From NCBI GenBank assembly GCA_036525535.1, contig DATDAH010000338.1, forward strand, positions 1 to 53,609: a DNA stretch of 53,609 bases, written 5' to 3'. The DNA is from DATDAH01 sp036525535. Its GTDB lineage: Bacteria > Actinomycetota > Acidimicrobiia > Acidimicrobiales > DATDAH01. Below the pieces are notes generated by a model, which was not told the DNA's origin, searched no databases, and was given only the letters and a program-made list of their open reading frames with translations. A program made the translations under genes and the position numbers. Positions 32,644-40,909 of the stretch are shown piece after piece. The stretch's first letter is position 1; every line of letters begins with the position of its first letter.

Positions 32644-33300
32644 ATGTCCCAGGTCCGTGTCCACAACTTCTCGATCTCCCTGGACGGGTTCGGGACCGGT
32701 GACGGCATCACCGTCGACGCCCCGTTCGGTCACGCCGGGGAACGCCTGCACGAGTGGATGTTCGCCACCCGATTCTGGCGGTCGATGGTCGGCGACACCG
32801 GTGGCACCGCGGGTGTCGACCACTCCTTCGCCGATCGCCATGGGCTCGGCATCGGTGCCGAGATCATGGGCCGGGGCAAGTTCGGCGTGCAGACCGGCCC
32901 GTGGACCGATGTCGGCACCGACGACGAGTGGCGCGGTTGGTGGGGGCCGAACCCACCGTTCCACACCCCGGTGTTCGTGCTCACGCATCACCCGCGTCCG
33001 TCGATCGAGATGGAAGGCGGCACCGTGTTCCACTTCGTCGACGCCCGCCCGCAGGAGGCGCTCGACCTCGCCCGGGAGGCAGCCGGCGACCTCGACGTGC
33101 GCATCGGTGGTGGCCCGACGGTCGTCCGCGACTTCCTCGCCGCCGACCTCATCGACACGCTCCACGTCGTGCAGGTGCCGATCCTGCTCGGCCGCGGCGT
33201 TCGCCTGTGGGACGGCGTCGAAGGCATCGAGGAGCGCTACGACATCGAGGCGGTCTCGTCCCCGAGCGGTGTCACCCACCTCACCTTCACACGTCGATAA
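32644..33300 (+). CDS. Dihydrofolate-reductase-like protein (RibD C-terminal family)
   Basis: A 218-aa reductase of the RibD C-terminal/DHFR superfamily. Motifs: VRVHNFSISLDGFGTGDG (start of fold), a MGRGKFG segment near 79-85 and IGGGPTVVRDFLAADLIDTLHVVQVPILLGRGVRLW (about 155-190), the nucleotide-binding and C-terminal strands. Such proteins reduce pteridine- or flavin-like substrates with NAD(P)H or F420. It begins 12 nt after the DUF899-like frame with AGGAGG at 32633-32638, so the two are co-transcribed. Confidence 0.9.
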   Translation: MSQVRVHNFSISLDGFGTGDGITVDAPFGHAGERLHEWMFATRFWRSMVGDTGGTAGVDHSFADRHGLGIGAEIMGRGKFGVQTGPWTDVGTDDEWRGWWGPNPPFHTPVFVLTHHPRPSIEMEGGTVFHFVDARPQEALDLAREAAGDLDVRIGGGPTVVRDFLAADLIDTLHVVQVPILLGRGVRLWDGVEGIEERYDIEAVSSPSGVTHLTFTRR

Positions 33301-33914
33301 CCGACACTGCTGAGGTCGGAGGCGTTCCTGCTTGCCGACGAACACACTGCCGGGGCGCTACGTCGCCGATGTGGGTGACCGTCGACAAGGCCCGTTCGCC
33401 ATCGGACGGACCTCCTGAGTCCTGGCGAGCCGCCGCCCGTGCTGGTCGTGGACGGAGTCAGGCGGGCGGTACGTCTGGCGGGACGGGTCCCTCTTCGTGG
33501 GAGACGGGATCGGTGAGATCCAAAACTGGTGAAGCCGCCCCTCCCGGCGGGGTTCGGGAGGGACGGCCTCGAAGGCAACGCTGCCTTGACAAGTCGCTTG
33601 CTGAACAACTTGCTCGTTCTTCGAGTCCCCGCTCGGATGAGAGTTAGACCAACCGAGCGTGGGAACGTCGACCCTCCAGCTCGGTGAGTTTCTCGAGGAG
33701 GCGACTGACCGAGGACGAATGGCGAGCTGTGGTTTGGGGGCTACAGCCGAAGCTCCAGGCAGGCAAGATCCAGTCAAGGGACTCCCACGGCCGAGACCGG
33801 GCCGACCGACCGGGGGAGCGCACACCCTTGCTCAGCCGACGGTCACGCTGCGGTCCCGTCGGCCTCGAAGTGTTCTAGGACCCCTGTTACTTCGCACCTG
33901 GCTCCACGGGCCGG
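33301..33914. other. 614-nt stretch without a convincing gene
   Basis: No frame here has both a ribosome-binding site and a recognisable protein. It holds one copy (33444-33490) of a short repeat family and many stop codons in every frame but two. One plus-strand frame reading LTEDEWRAVVWGLQPKLQ near 33700 looks protein-like but cannot be named; it may be decayed coding sequence. Confidence 0.5.
33444..33490 (+). repeat. Dispersed repeat copy A (composite)
   Basis: Contains GGTCGTGGACG (33444-33454) and TCAGGCGGGCGG (33458-33469), shared with copy B, then a 22-bp block (33469-33490) identical to copy C. In one plus-strand frame it reads YVWRDGS. Confidence 0.55.
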
Positions 33915-34205
33915 TCAGCCCGCGAGGCCGTGAAGCCATGCCCGGAACTCCCGGGCCTCACGCCGATAAGCGCGCACGGTGTGGCCCGGCGTCCCTCGAC
34001 CGTGACGCCACTGGGCGTGCAGATGGTTCTCGTGGTTGCATCCCACCCACCGCCAGTTGAACCCGCCGAACGCGTCCGGGTTGCACACCGACACCGGCGG
34101 GATCAGGCCGCCTTCGTGGGCGTCGGATCGGCCGCTGGAGAGGCCGAGCGTGATCGCGGGTCCGGCCAGGAGCCAGACAGCGAACCCGACGATGATCTTG
34201 CGCAT
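33915..34205 (-). CDS. Small secreted His-rich protein (paired with 36201)
   Basis: A 96-aa protein with a signal peptide (MRKIIVGFAVWLLAGPAITLGLSSG). The mature part has VCNPDAFGGFN, then a His-rich segment NHENHLHAQWRHG and a basic tail (RAYRREAREFRAWLHG). The order Cys, GGFN, NH.NH resembles the protein starting at 36201 (Cys, QGAFN, HANHHNHN), so the two are probably paralogues. His and Cys suggest metal binding outside the cell. No function is known. It is the last gene on the minus strand before a gene-poor region. Confidence 0.65.
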   Translation of the reverse strand: MRKIIVGFAVWLLAGPAITLGLSSGRSDAHEGGLIPPVSVCNPDAFGGFNWRWVGCNHENHLHAQWRHGRGTPGHTVRAYRREAREFRAWLHGLAG

Positions 34206-34404
34206 GGAACCGTTCCTTTCATTGGAAACGGCCGTCCTCCCGTGGATATACCCGGATCAACTGCAGGGTTTCCCGGATCAATTTCAACAGGGCAACACCA
34301 GGAGCTCTATCGGCGAGGAATGATCCCGCGCGTCCGGGAGTTGCTCATGGATCCTGCGCCTGAGATGGTTCTTCCGAACGACACCTGGCGTCGAAGGGCA
34401 CCAC

Positions 34405-34695
34405 ATGGTCGATACCTGCAGTCATCTCGACGAGGTCGCCGATGTCGAGCCGAGCAGCGACGGGTGCACGGACTGTCTGCGCATCGGCGGCCGGTGGGTC
34501 CATCTGCGGGTGTGCATGTCCTGTGGCCACGTCGGTTGCTGTGATAGCTCTCCCAACCGTCACGCCGCTGACCACTTCGCATCAGAGCACCACCCGATCG
34601 TCCAGTCCTACGAACCGGGCGAGGACTGGTGGTTTTGCTACGCGGACGACATCGTCTTCCTCGTCGAGGGGGCACGGTCGTTCGAGCACTCATGA
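34405..34695 (+). CDS. UBP-type zinc finger protein
   Basis: A 96-aa protein that is one zf-UBP (PF02148) domain. Zinc ligands appear in order: CSHLDE, CTDC, CMSCGHVGCCDSS, HAADHF and HHPIVQS. In eukaryotes the domain binds ubiquitin C-termini; in actinobacteria small stand-alone copies occur and their ligand is unknown. It starts a run of four overlapping frames (34405-35853), so its expression is tied to the DUF5996 protein downstream. Confidence 0.85.
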   Translation: MVDTCSHLDEVADVEPSSDGCTDCLRIGGRWVHLRVCMSCGHVGCCDSSPNRHAADHFASEHHPIVQSYEPGEDWWFCYADDIVFLVEGARSFEHS

Positions 34696-34784
34696 GCGAG
34701 GGGCCGAAGGTCACGGTGACCGACCAGGCATCGACGCTCGAGGCGTCGACGCCCATCACGACGACACTGCGAGCCGAAGGGTGA
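34692..34784 (+). CDS. 30-residue micro-ORF coupled between UBP and DUF5996 genes
   Basis: ATG 34692 overlaps the stop of the zinc-finger gene (ATGA) and its TGA (34782-34784) overlaps the GTG of the next frame. The peptide is Thr/Ser/Glu rich (EGPKVTVTDQASTLEAS) and hydrophilic. No family is known. The perfect head-to-tail overlaps suggest translation, but it may be only a spacer for translational coupling. Confidence 0.4.
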   Translation: MSEGPKVTVTDQASTLEASTPITTTLRAEG

Positions 34785-34936
34785 AGCCAGTGACACCAGA
34801 AACCGACCTCCCGCCGCCGTGCCACGAACACCGGCGGCCGGGATCTCCTGGAGAGCCCGAGATGGGATCGGCACCTGGGACAGCCGTCATCGGCAGGGTC
34901 GTTCGCATGCCATCACAGGAGCTTGCTTACGCATGA
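34781..34936 (+). CDS. 51-residue micro-ORF coupled between UBP and DUF5996 genes
   Basis: GTG 34781 to TGA 34936; the TGA overlaps the ATG of the DUF5996 gene (ATGA). The peptide is Pro/Gly/His rich (PPPCHEHRRPGSPGEPEMGS) and probably disordered. No family is recognised. It completes an uninterrupted chain of overlapping frames. Confidence 0.4.
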   Translation: MKPVTPETDLPPPCHEHRRPGSPGEPEMGSAPGTAVIGRVVRMPSQELAYA

Positions 34937-35853
34937 GTGCGGTGTGGCCGGAGCTCGCCTACGAGGCCTGGCAGCCCACGTGCGACACGCTGCACGCGCA
35001 CACCCAAGTGCTCGGCAAGCTCGCCGCGGCCCTCGCCCCACCCGAGCCGCAACTCCAGCACGCGGCGCTGCGCCTCACCACCCGCGGCTGGGAAACGGCG
35101 CTGCTACCCGCCCCCGACGCCTCCGGTGGACTCGTCGTCGCGCTCGACCTGTCCAGCCACGAGGCGGTGGTCGAGCACAGCGACGGTCGAGCGCGGCGGA
35201 TTGCGCTCCAACCCAACCGGCCCGTCGCCGACGTCACCCGGGAGGTGTTGGCCACGGTCGCAGACCTCGTCGGGCCAGTACACATCGACGCCAACCCCCA
35301 AGAGGTCCCCTGGACGGCGCCGCTTGACGAGGACTACGAGCACGCCACCTACGACCCCACGCAGGTGGACACCTACTTTGCAATGGCGACACAAGCCGCG
35401 CTCGTGCTCGCGCAACTCCGTGCGCCCTATCGGGGGCGATCCACACCGGTGAACGCATGGTGGGGCACCTTCGACCTGGCCGTGGGCCTGTTCTCCGGCG
35501 AAGCCGTCGACTCGCCCTCGAACGACTTCATCATGCGCAACTCCGCCAACGCCGAGCAGATCGAGGTTGGATGGTGGCCCGGCGATGACCGCTATCCCCG
35601 CGCCGCCTTCTTTGCGTTCGCCTTCCCCATGCCCGAGGGCTTCGACCGAGCGACACTCGCCCCGCCCGAAGCGCGTTGGGACCCCGATCTCGGCGAGTAT
35701 CTCCTCGACTGGGAGGACGTCCGCTCGGCAGCCGATCCGCGGCTTGCGGCCGTGGACTTCGGCCTGTCCGCCATTCGGCACGCCTGCTCGGTCTGCGGCT
35801 GGGATCCCGTGCTCGCCGCCAGCGCCGAGGGAGCACTGCCGCCCCTGACGTAG
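34933..35853 (+). CDS. DUF5996-family protein
   Basis: A 306-aa soluble protein. It has the family's start WPELAYEAWQPTCDTLHAHTQVLGKLAAALAPPEPQLQHAALRLTTRGWET and later DLSSHEAVVEHSDGR, a NAWWGTFDLAVGLFSG segment and the final ACSVCGWDP motif. The family is common in actinobacteria and of unknown function, sometimes near stress genes. Its ATG lies within the stop of the micro-ORF, fixing the start. The upstream UBP zinc finger suggests a joint role. Confidence 0.88.
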   Translation: MSAVWPELAYEAWQPTCDTLHAHTQVLGKLAAALAPPEPQLQHAALRLTTRGWETALLPAPDASGGLVVALDLSSHEAVVEHSDGRARRIALQPNRPVADVTREVLATVADLVGPVHIDANPQEVPWTAPLDEDYEHATYDPTQVDTYFAMATQAALVLAQLRAPYRGRSTPVNAWWGTFDLAVGLFSGEAVDSPSNDFIMRNSANAEQIEVGWWPGDDRYPRAAFFAFAFPMPEGFDRATLAPPEARWDPDLGEYLLDWEDVRSAADPRLAAVDFGLSAIRHACSVCGWDPVLAASAEGALPPLT

Positions 35854-36200
35854 CGAGGATGCGCTCCAACGCACGGCCTTTGCGGATCAGGACGAGGGCC
35901 CTTCAACGGACCACTCGCTAACACCCCCGGTCAGCAGCGATGTAACCGCGAGCCTGGGCCGGGGTGCCGGTCGTGGACGACTCAGGCGGGCGGAGCGTTT
36001 TGGTCCTCAATTGGCCTCAGCAGGTTGAGAATCGACCGGATCTGGTGGCCAATGTCTGCGCAGACCGAAGCGAGCGTCCGGGGCCTGTGCCGATCGGCAG
36101 ATCTGAGCGAGCGCTGGTCTCGCATCGGTGTCGGTCCAGCCCGTTCGCCATCGCACTCATCTGCTACGTTGAGCCCGCTTACTAAAGGGGGAGGGACAAC
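35854..36200. other. 347-nt intergenic region with repeat copy B
   Basis: No gene is supported. It holds repeat copy B (35969-35993) and, just before the next gene, a strong purine tract (AAAGGGGGAGGGA, 36185-36197). A 73-residue frame (35964-36185) has no ribosome-binding site and no recognisable features. Confidence 0.5.
35969..35993 (+). repeat. Dispersed repeat copy B
   Basis: GGTCGTGGACG (35969-35979) followed by TCAGGCGGGCGG (35982-35993), the same two blocks as copy A in the same order with a spacer differing by one base in length. Confidence 0.5.
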
Positions 36201-36488
36201 GTGCGGAGACTCATTGCCCTATTTGCCATATTGGTGGCACTCGGAGCAGCTGCCGGCATCGCGGTGGCCGACAGCGACCTCAACTCCATCGGAGCACACC
36301 GTCATTTCGTCGGCGGACGTGAGGTGGGGCCGCGCCTCTGCGACCACCTCGACGACCCGGTGATGCAGGGAGCTTTCAACCAGTTCCACGCGAACCACCA
36401 CAACCACAACGTCACAGGCGGGCAAGGACCGGTGGCGCCTGGGATCAATGACGAGTTGGGTCCGAGGCTCACCGCGACAGGCTGTTAG
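36201..36488 (+). CDS. Small secreted His-rich protein (paired with 33915)
   Basis: A 95-aa exported protein. A signal peptide covers about residues 1-23 (MRRLIALFAILVALGAAAGIAVA), and the mature part holds GAHRHFVGGREVGPRLCDHL, QGAFNQFHANHHNHN and a final Cys. GTG 36201 has the purine-rich GGGGGAGGGA directly upstream, which is unusually strong for this window. Two Cys and many His suggest metal binding or a small redox role. It resembles the protein on the opposite strand at 33915. Function is unknown. Confidence 0.75.
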   Translation: MRRLIALFAILVALGAAAGIAVADSDLNSIGAHRHFVGGREVGPRLCDHLDDPVMQGAFNQFHANHHNHNVTGGQGPVAPGINDELGPRLTATGC

Positions 36489-36758
36489 TTACGGCGAATG
36501 CACGAGCAGTGGAGGGAGTCGCCCGAGCAACTCCCTCCGATGAGCGTTAACGACTGAATCCAGCCGACGAAGCGCCGAATGCAGCTCGGCGTGCCGGCCA
36601 GTACGTCTGGCGGGACGGGTCCTACTGGTGGAAGGCCCGCGGCCGTCGTCCACTCGGGCGGTCTGACCGAAAGGGGCCAAGATCCCGTAGACGGTGCGAC
36701 CGTCGCCGTCGCTGAGTAGTTCGAGATCGGGGGTTGCCCGATGCCCTAGCTCAGCCAT
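36489..36758 (-). pseudogene. Remnant resembling the N-terminus of a phage HK97-type prohead protease
   Basis: An 89-codon frame on the minus strand. Residues about 8-42 (ATPDLELLSDGDGRTVYGI ... PFGQTARVDDGRG) read like the start of HK97-family prohead protease (PF04586: elR.....gRtv.GiavPf...t.V.DG). After GRG the sequence departs into Arg/Ser-rich codons, just where repeat copy C begins, and the catalytic His/Ser region is absent. It is best seen as a broken phage gene, not a working protease. Confidence 0.45.
36601..36622 (+). repeat. Dispersed repeat copy C
   Basis: A 22-bp block identical to 33469-33490 in copy A. In the same plus-strand frame both copies encode YVWRDGS. It interrupts the prohead-protease-like frame on the other strand. 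Confidence 0.55.
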
Positions 36759-37046
36759 GGCCTACCGCGTGCGCGTCGTTCGGGTGAGGAACGGGCGGCG
36801 AGGTCGTGGCTCCGCACTAGGTGCGGGCTCCGGCGACGTATCCCGGGTCACCAATCCTTCGGAGGGGCACTCCAGGCCGACTGGCTGGCCTACGTGGTGA
36901 CATGTAAGCGAGTCCGACGGACCATCGACCAATACGCGTCCGGCGGCCACCGACGGTGAGACGAACGCTGAACCCGGCATCACCGTTTCTTTTCGGGCTA
37001 GTTTCTGACGGAAAAGCGTTGGTCTAGAGCTCTGGGAAGGGGCGCC
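36759..37046. other. 288-nt intergenic region
   Basis: No gene is supported. A hairpin CCGCAC/GTGCGG surrounds position 36818, and TTTCTTTTCGGGCTAG (36989-37004) is a short A/T-richer patch that may be part of the promoter for the lipoprotein at 37047. Confidence 0.4.
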
Positions 37047-37604
37047 ATGAGAGCTGAGCCTGGTAGGCGATGCCGCGGCCGGAGGTCCGCTGCGGCACTT
37101 GTTGCAGCGACCATCCTGCTGCTCGGCGCGTGCGGGGACGACGACGACGACTCGTCTTCGACCACCACCGAGGCAGCCGCCGACGACCCGACGACCCTCG
37201 CGAGTGGCGAGGACGTGGAGCTCGTCGGCGACAACGACCTCGGCGGCCAGACGCTGGACATCAGCGCCGAGGAGGAGGGGGGCGAGGTGACCGGCGAGGT
37301 CGGGTTCACCGATTCCGACAACGCCGACAGCACGGCGGTGGTCACGCTCGAGTGCGCGGACACCGACACCGAGGGCGTGGTCATCCTCGGCGGCGAAATC
37401 ACGTCGACGAGCGATGCCCCCGACACCGTGGGCGACCTGGTCGCCCTGTTCATCAGGGAAGGTGACCCCGACAGCGTCGCCCTCTGGTTCGACGAAGGCG
37501 AGAATGCATCGTGCAGCGACCTCCTCGCGAACCGACATGACGTCCTCGACGACGACAGCGCCTTCGTCGACGTCGAGGCCGGCAGCGACATCGAGACTGG
37601 CTAA
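37047..37604 (+). CDS. Acidic lipoprotein of unknown function
   Basis: A 185-aa lipoprotein. A signal peptide with Arg-rich start ends in the lipobox LLLGAC (about 24-29), followed by a D/S/T linker. The remainder (about 50-185) is acidic and beta-rich with repeated Gly/Asp (EVTGEVGFTDSDNADSTAVVTLECADTDTEGVVILGGE) and two Cys (LECAD, ASCSD) that may form a disulfide. GGGAAGGGG lies a few bases before the ATG. No domain is recognised. Confidence 0.8.
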   Translation: MRAEPGRRCRGRRSAAALVAATILLLGACGDDDDDSSSTTTEAAADDPTTLASGEDVELVGDNDLGGQTLDISAEEEGGEVTGEVGFTDSDNADSTAVVTLECADTDTEGVVILGGEITSTSDAPDTVGDLVALFIREGDPDSVALWFDEGENASCSDLLANRHDVLDDDSAFVDVEAGSDIETG

Positions 37605-37630
37605 CCGGTAGTCCTCCTCGTTCCAGCCCA

Positions 37631-37816
37631 TCAGTTCTGCTCGGGGCCGGCGGCGCGGGAATAGGTGACGATGATCCCGGCTGGTCGGACCACGAACTCG
37701 GCCCGGCCGGCCCGCCAGTCCTCGAGGATGACGGCGGCGTTCGGACGCTTCCAGAGCACGACATAACCTACGCGCCCGACTCGCGGACGTTCTACATCTC
37801 CCGCTAGAGAGGTCAC
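37631..37816 (-). CDS. Possible 61-aa small protein downstream of rnpB
   Basis: A frame from GTG 37816 to TGA 37631, encoding a protein-like sequence: GRVGYVVLWKRPNAAVILEDW then EFVVRPAGIIVTYSR. It alternates strands with charged turns and looks folded. It begins 68 nt after the 3' end of rnpB on the same strand, so it could be transcribed from the rnpB promoter. No family is recognised and no Shine-Dalgarno is obvious. Confidence 0.35.
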   Translation of the reverse strand: MTSLAGDVERPRVGRVGYVVLWKRPNAAVILEDWRAGRAEFVVRPAGIIVTYSRAAGPEQN

Positions 37817-37884
37817 GCGCCCCTCACGCGCCCCCCGGGTGGGTACCTGACAGCGTTTCTCCTGGTCAGAGGGGTGGTGACGGT

Positions 37885-38246
<362 letters not shown>

Positions 38247-38276
38247 ACCGTCCCGTCCAGTGTGCCCGAAGTCGGC

Positions 38277-39635
38277 TCAGGACAGCGCGAGGACCTCGAC
38301 GGCGGCCCGCTCACCGGAGCGGGCGGCACCGTCCATGGCGCCGTGGGAGACCGTGGACGTCTCCGTGCCGGCCCAGTGCAGGCGGCCGACCGGCTCCCGC
38401 AGGAGGTGGCCGTAGCGGGTGAGGGCGCCGGGCGGGAAGTGGGCCATGGAACAACCCCTGGTCCACTCCTGCTCCGCCCACGGGGTCTCGATGACCTCGA
38501 CGGGCTCGGCGGCCCGAGGGCCGAGGCGGGCAGCCATGGCGTCGAGCAGGAGGCGTCGGCGCTCGTCACCGTCCATGGCATCGAAGCGCTCGGCGACCGG
38601 GCCGAACGTGAAAGACGCGAGGACACCGGCGTTGCCGGCGGCGGGGGAGGCATCGATGGTGACCTCGGCCACCGACTGCGGCTCGGCGGTCTGTCCGCTG
38701 AAGCCTTCGGCGCGCCAGAACGGCTCGTCGTAGACCAGGAGCGTCTTCGTCTCGGGACCGGCCACGGCCGCCCGGTACAGGGCCACGCGGTCTTCGGGAA
38801 GCACCGGATCGAAGGCGATGTCCAGCGCCAGAGCTGGGGGGACGGTGATGATGGCGCTCTGGCCCGCCACCGTCAGGCCGTCGGCCTCGATCACCACGCC
38901 GTCGTCGCCTTGGGTGATCGACCGGACCGGCGCGTCGAGGTGGACCGCGTCGCCGAGGGCGTCAGCCATGCGAGCGGCGATGGCGCCCGCCCCACCGTCG
39001 ACCAGCGTCTCCTGGCCCCCACCTTCGATCGAGAACAGGTTCTCGATGCTCCCGTGGGCGTGGGCCAGGAAGAACAGGTCGAGCAGTGACACGTCGGCCA
39101 GGTCGCCGGTGAACAGGCCCCGCACGGCGCTGTCGAACAGGTCCCGTGCGAGTGGGTGCTTCACGCCCGACCGAGCCATCCAGTCGGCGACGGTCTGCTG
39201 GTCCCACTCGTCGGCCCGCTCCGCCGTCCACGGTGACTCGACCGGGACGCTGCGGGCCATCTTGTCGATCCGTCGGTTGGCCCGGACGAGGGTCAGGATG
39301 GCCCACGGGCTGATCTTGGGGATCAGGCCGGTGTAGCGGTGCGTCTTCTCCTTGCCGACCAGGAGGTGGGCCCCGGCGACGTAGGTCCGGTAAGTGCTCA
39401 CGCCGAACTCCGCGGCCAACCCGAACATCACGTCGTGGTACGGCGCCAGCCAGGCCCCGCCCCGGTCGACCGCAGTGCCGTCGGCGAGGGTCGTGGTCCA
39501 GATGCGCCCGCCCACTCGGTCCCGGGCCTCGAGCACGGCCACGGATCGGCCGGCCTGGTGCAGCCGCCACGCGGCCGTCAGGCCGGCGTAGCCCGCCCCC
39601 ACCACGCACACGTCGACGTCCAGCCGATCCGGCAC
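38277..39635 (-). CDS. Flavin monoamine-oxidase-family protein
   Basis: A 452-aa flavoenzyme. The N-terminal dinucleotide motif VCVVGAGYAGLTAAWRLHQAGRSVAVLEARDRVGGRI (about 9-45) defines the MAO family; later are the substrate segment GGGQETLVDGGAGAIAARM (about 205-223), ETPWAEQEWTRGCSMAHFPPGALTRYG and the flavin-anchoring end LHWAGTETSTVSHGAMDGAARSGERAA. The Cys of RGCSMAHFP lies where human MAOs bind FAD covalently. Substrate unknown; amines or polyamines are typical. Start is GTG 39635 with TACGGT 8 nt upstream. Confidence 0.9.
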   Translation of the reverse strand: MPDRLDVDVCVVGAGYAGLTAAWRLHQAGRSVAVLEARDRVGGRIWTTTLADGTAVDRGGAWLAPYHDVMFGLAAEFGVSTYRTYVAGAHLLVGKEKTHRYTGLIPKISPWAILTLVRANRRIDKMARSVPVESPWTAERADEWDQQTVADWMARSGVKHPLARDLFDSAVRGLFTGDLADVSLLDLFFLAHAHGSIENLFSIEGGGQETLVDGGAGAIAARMADALGDAVHLDAPVRSITQGDDGVVIEADGLTVAGQSAIITVPPALALDIAFDPVLPEDRVALYRAAVAGPETKTLLVYDEPFWRAEGFSGQTAEPQSVAEVTIDASPAAGNAGVLASFTFGPVAERFDAMDGDERRRLLLDAMAARLGPRAAEPVEVIETPWAEQEWTRGCSMAHFPPGALTRYGHLLREPVGRLHWAGTETSTVSHGAMDGAARSGERAAVEVLALS

Positions 39636-39659
39636 GGCCGCGGACCGTAGTGCTGCGCC

Positions 39660-40010
39660 TCAGTCGGCGCTGGTGGCCTCGTGGGCGGCGATCACCTTCT
39701 TCGGCACCACCATCCGCCACGCATCGAGGACCAGCTCCCGCATCTCGTCGACGTCGATCGTGGCCAGCCGCACGACGACCCAGTTGAAGCGCAGGTCCGA
39801 CGTCCGGGGGAGGCGGAATCGATCGGAGTCGCCGGCGACCAGGGCGTCGCGCTCCTCCTTGGGGAAGGCGAAGCCCATCTCGGTCTCGTCGCGGGAGAAA
39901 GCCAGGTAGACGATCTGGCCCACCCGGAACTTCACCCGGTCATGGACCAGGGCCTCGTGCGTGCGGGGCAGGGTCGAAGCCAGCGCCCGCACATCGTCCA
40001 CCGTCACCAT
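39660..40010 (-). CDS. MmcQ/YjbR-family protein
   Basis: A 116-aa protein with the CyaY-like YjbR fold: VRALASTLPRTHEALVHDRVKFRVGQIVYLAFS and a C-terminal DEMRELVLDAWRMVVPKKVIA. The family is a presumed DNA- or nucleotide-associated protein of unknown action. It lies 24 nt upstream of the amine oxidase start on the same strand, so the two could share a transcript. Confidence 0.88.
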   Translation of the reverse strand: MVTVDDVRALASTLPRTHEALVHDRVKFRVGQIVYLAFSRDETEMGFAFPKEERDALVAGDSDRFRLPRTSDLRFNWVVVRLATIDVDEMRELVLDAWRMVVPKKVIAAHEATSAD

Positions 40011-40092
40011 GGACCCTCAGCATCGCAGCCGTGACCGATGAGTCCGCTCGAGTGGGTGGGTCCAACCAGTACGAACCGACCGAGGAGTACCC

Positions 40093-40839
40093 ATGAGCCT
40101 GCCCCGCATCGCGTCCCACGAGGAGTGGTTGACCGCCCGCAAGGCGCTTCTGGAGAAGGAGAAGGCGCTCACCCGGGCCCGTGACGAGCTCAACACCGAG
40201 CGCCGTGAGCTGCCGATGGTGGAGATCACGAAGGACTACCGGTTCGATGGCCCCGACGGTGTCGTCGGTCTCCTCGACCTCTTCGAGGGTCGGCGGCAGC
40301 TGATCGTCGGCCACTTCATGTTCGACCCCGAGTGGGACGACGGCTGCCCGAGCTGCAGCGCCGGTGCCGACGAGGTGGCCGATGGGTTCCTCGACCACCT
40401 GCACACCCGGGACACCACGCTGGCGTACGTCTCCCGGGCCTCGCTGGCCAAGATCGAGGACTACAAGGCCCGGAAGGGCTGGACCTTCCCCTGGTACTCG
40501 TCGTTCGGCAGCGACTTCAACTACGACTTCGGCGTGACGCTGGACGCCGACAAGGCCCCCGTCGTCTACAACTTCCGTACCGCCGACGAGTACGCCGAGC
40601 GGGGGGAGCGGGGCTTCCTCGAGTGGGACCAGCCCTTCGAGATGCCGGGCCTGAGCTGCTTCCTGCAGGACGACGAGAAGGTCTTCCACACGTTCTCGCA
40701 GTACGCGCGAGCTGCGGAGTCGACCGGTGGTTCGTACTACTTCCTCGACCTGACGGCCCTCGGCCGCCAAGAGGACTGGGAGGAGCCCAAGGGCCGAGCT
40801 GACCTCGAGCGGGTCAACCAGCCCGACTTCGCCAGCTGA
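40093..40839 (+). CDS. DUF899-family thioredoxin-like protein, full length
   Basis: A 248-aa protein. The N-terminal helix RIASHEEWLTARKALLEKEKALTRARDELNTERRELPMVE precedes a thioredoxin-like domain with GRRQLIVGHFMFDPEWDDGCPSCS (the CxxC-like CPSC near 96-99) and LAYVSRASLAKIEDYKARKGWTFPWYSS. The C-terminus (SYYFLDLTALGRQEDWEEP) is the family's usual end. DUF899 proteins are thought to be redox or oxygenase-like; function is not established. It shows what the shortened copy at 32188 is missing. Confidence 0.9.
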   Translation: MSLPRIASHEEWLTARKALLEKEKALTRARDELNTERRELPMVEITKDYRFDGPDGVVGLLDLFEGRRQLIVGHFMFDPEWDDGCPSCSAGADEVADGFLDHLHTRDTTLAYVSRASLAKIEDYKARKGWTFPWYSSFGSDFNYDFGVTLDADKAPVVYNFRTADEYAERGERGFLEWDQPFEMPGLSCFLQDDEKVFHTFSQYARAAESTGGSYYFLDLTALGRQEDWEEPKGRADLERVNQPDFAS

Positions 40840-40909
40840 CCCACCGGGATGTCACATCTGCGCTCGGCAGATCGTCGGATGGATGATGACCGACGAGCCG
40901 GAGGCGAGC

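Noticed and set aside
33358..33825. 155-codon minus-strand frame
   Set aside because: No ribosome-binding site, Arg/Ser/Pro-rich composition with no domain, and it runs through repeat copy A.
33659..34060. 133-codon plus-strand frame overlapping the secreted-protein gene
   Set aside because: No family or signal and it conflicts with the better-supported gene on the other strand.
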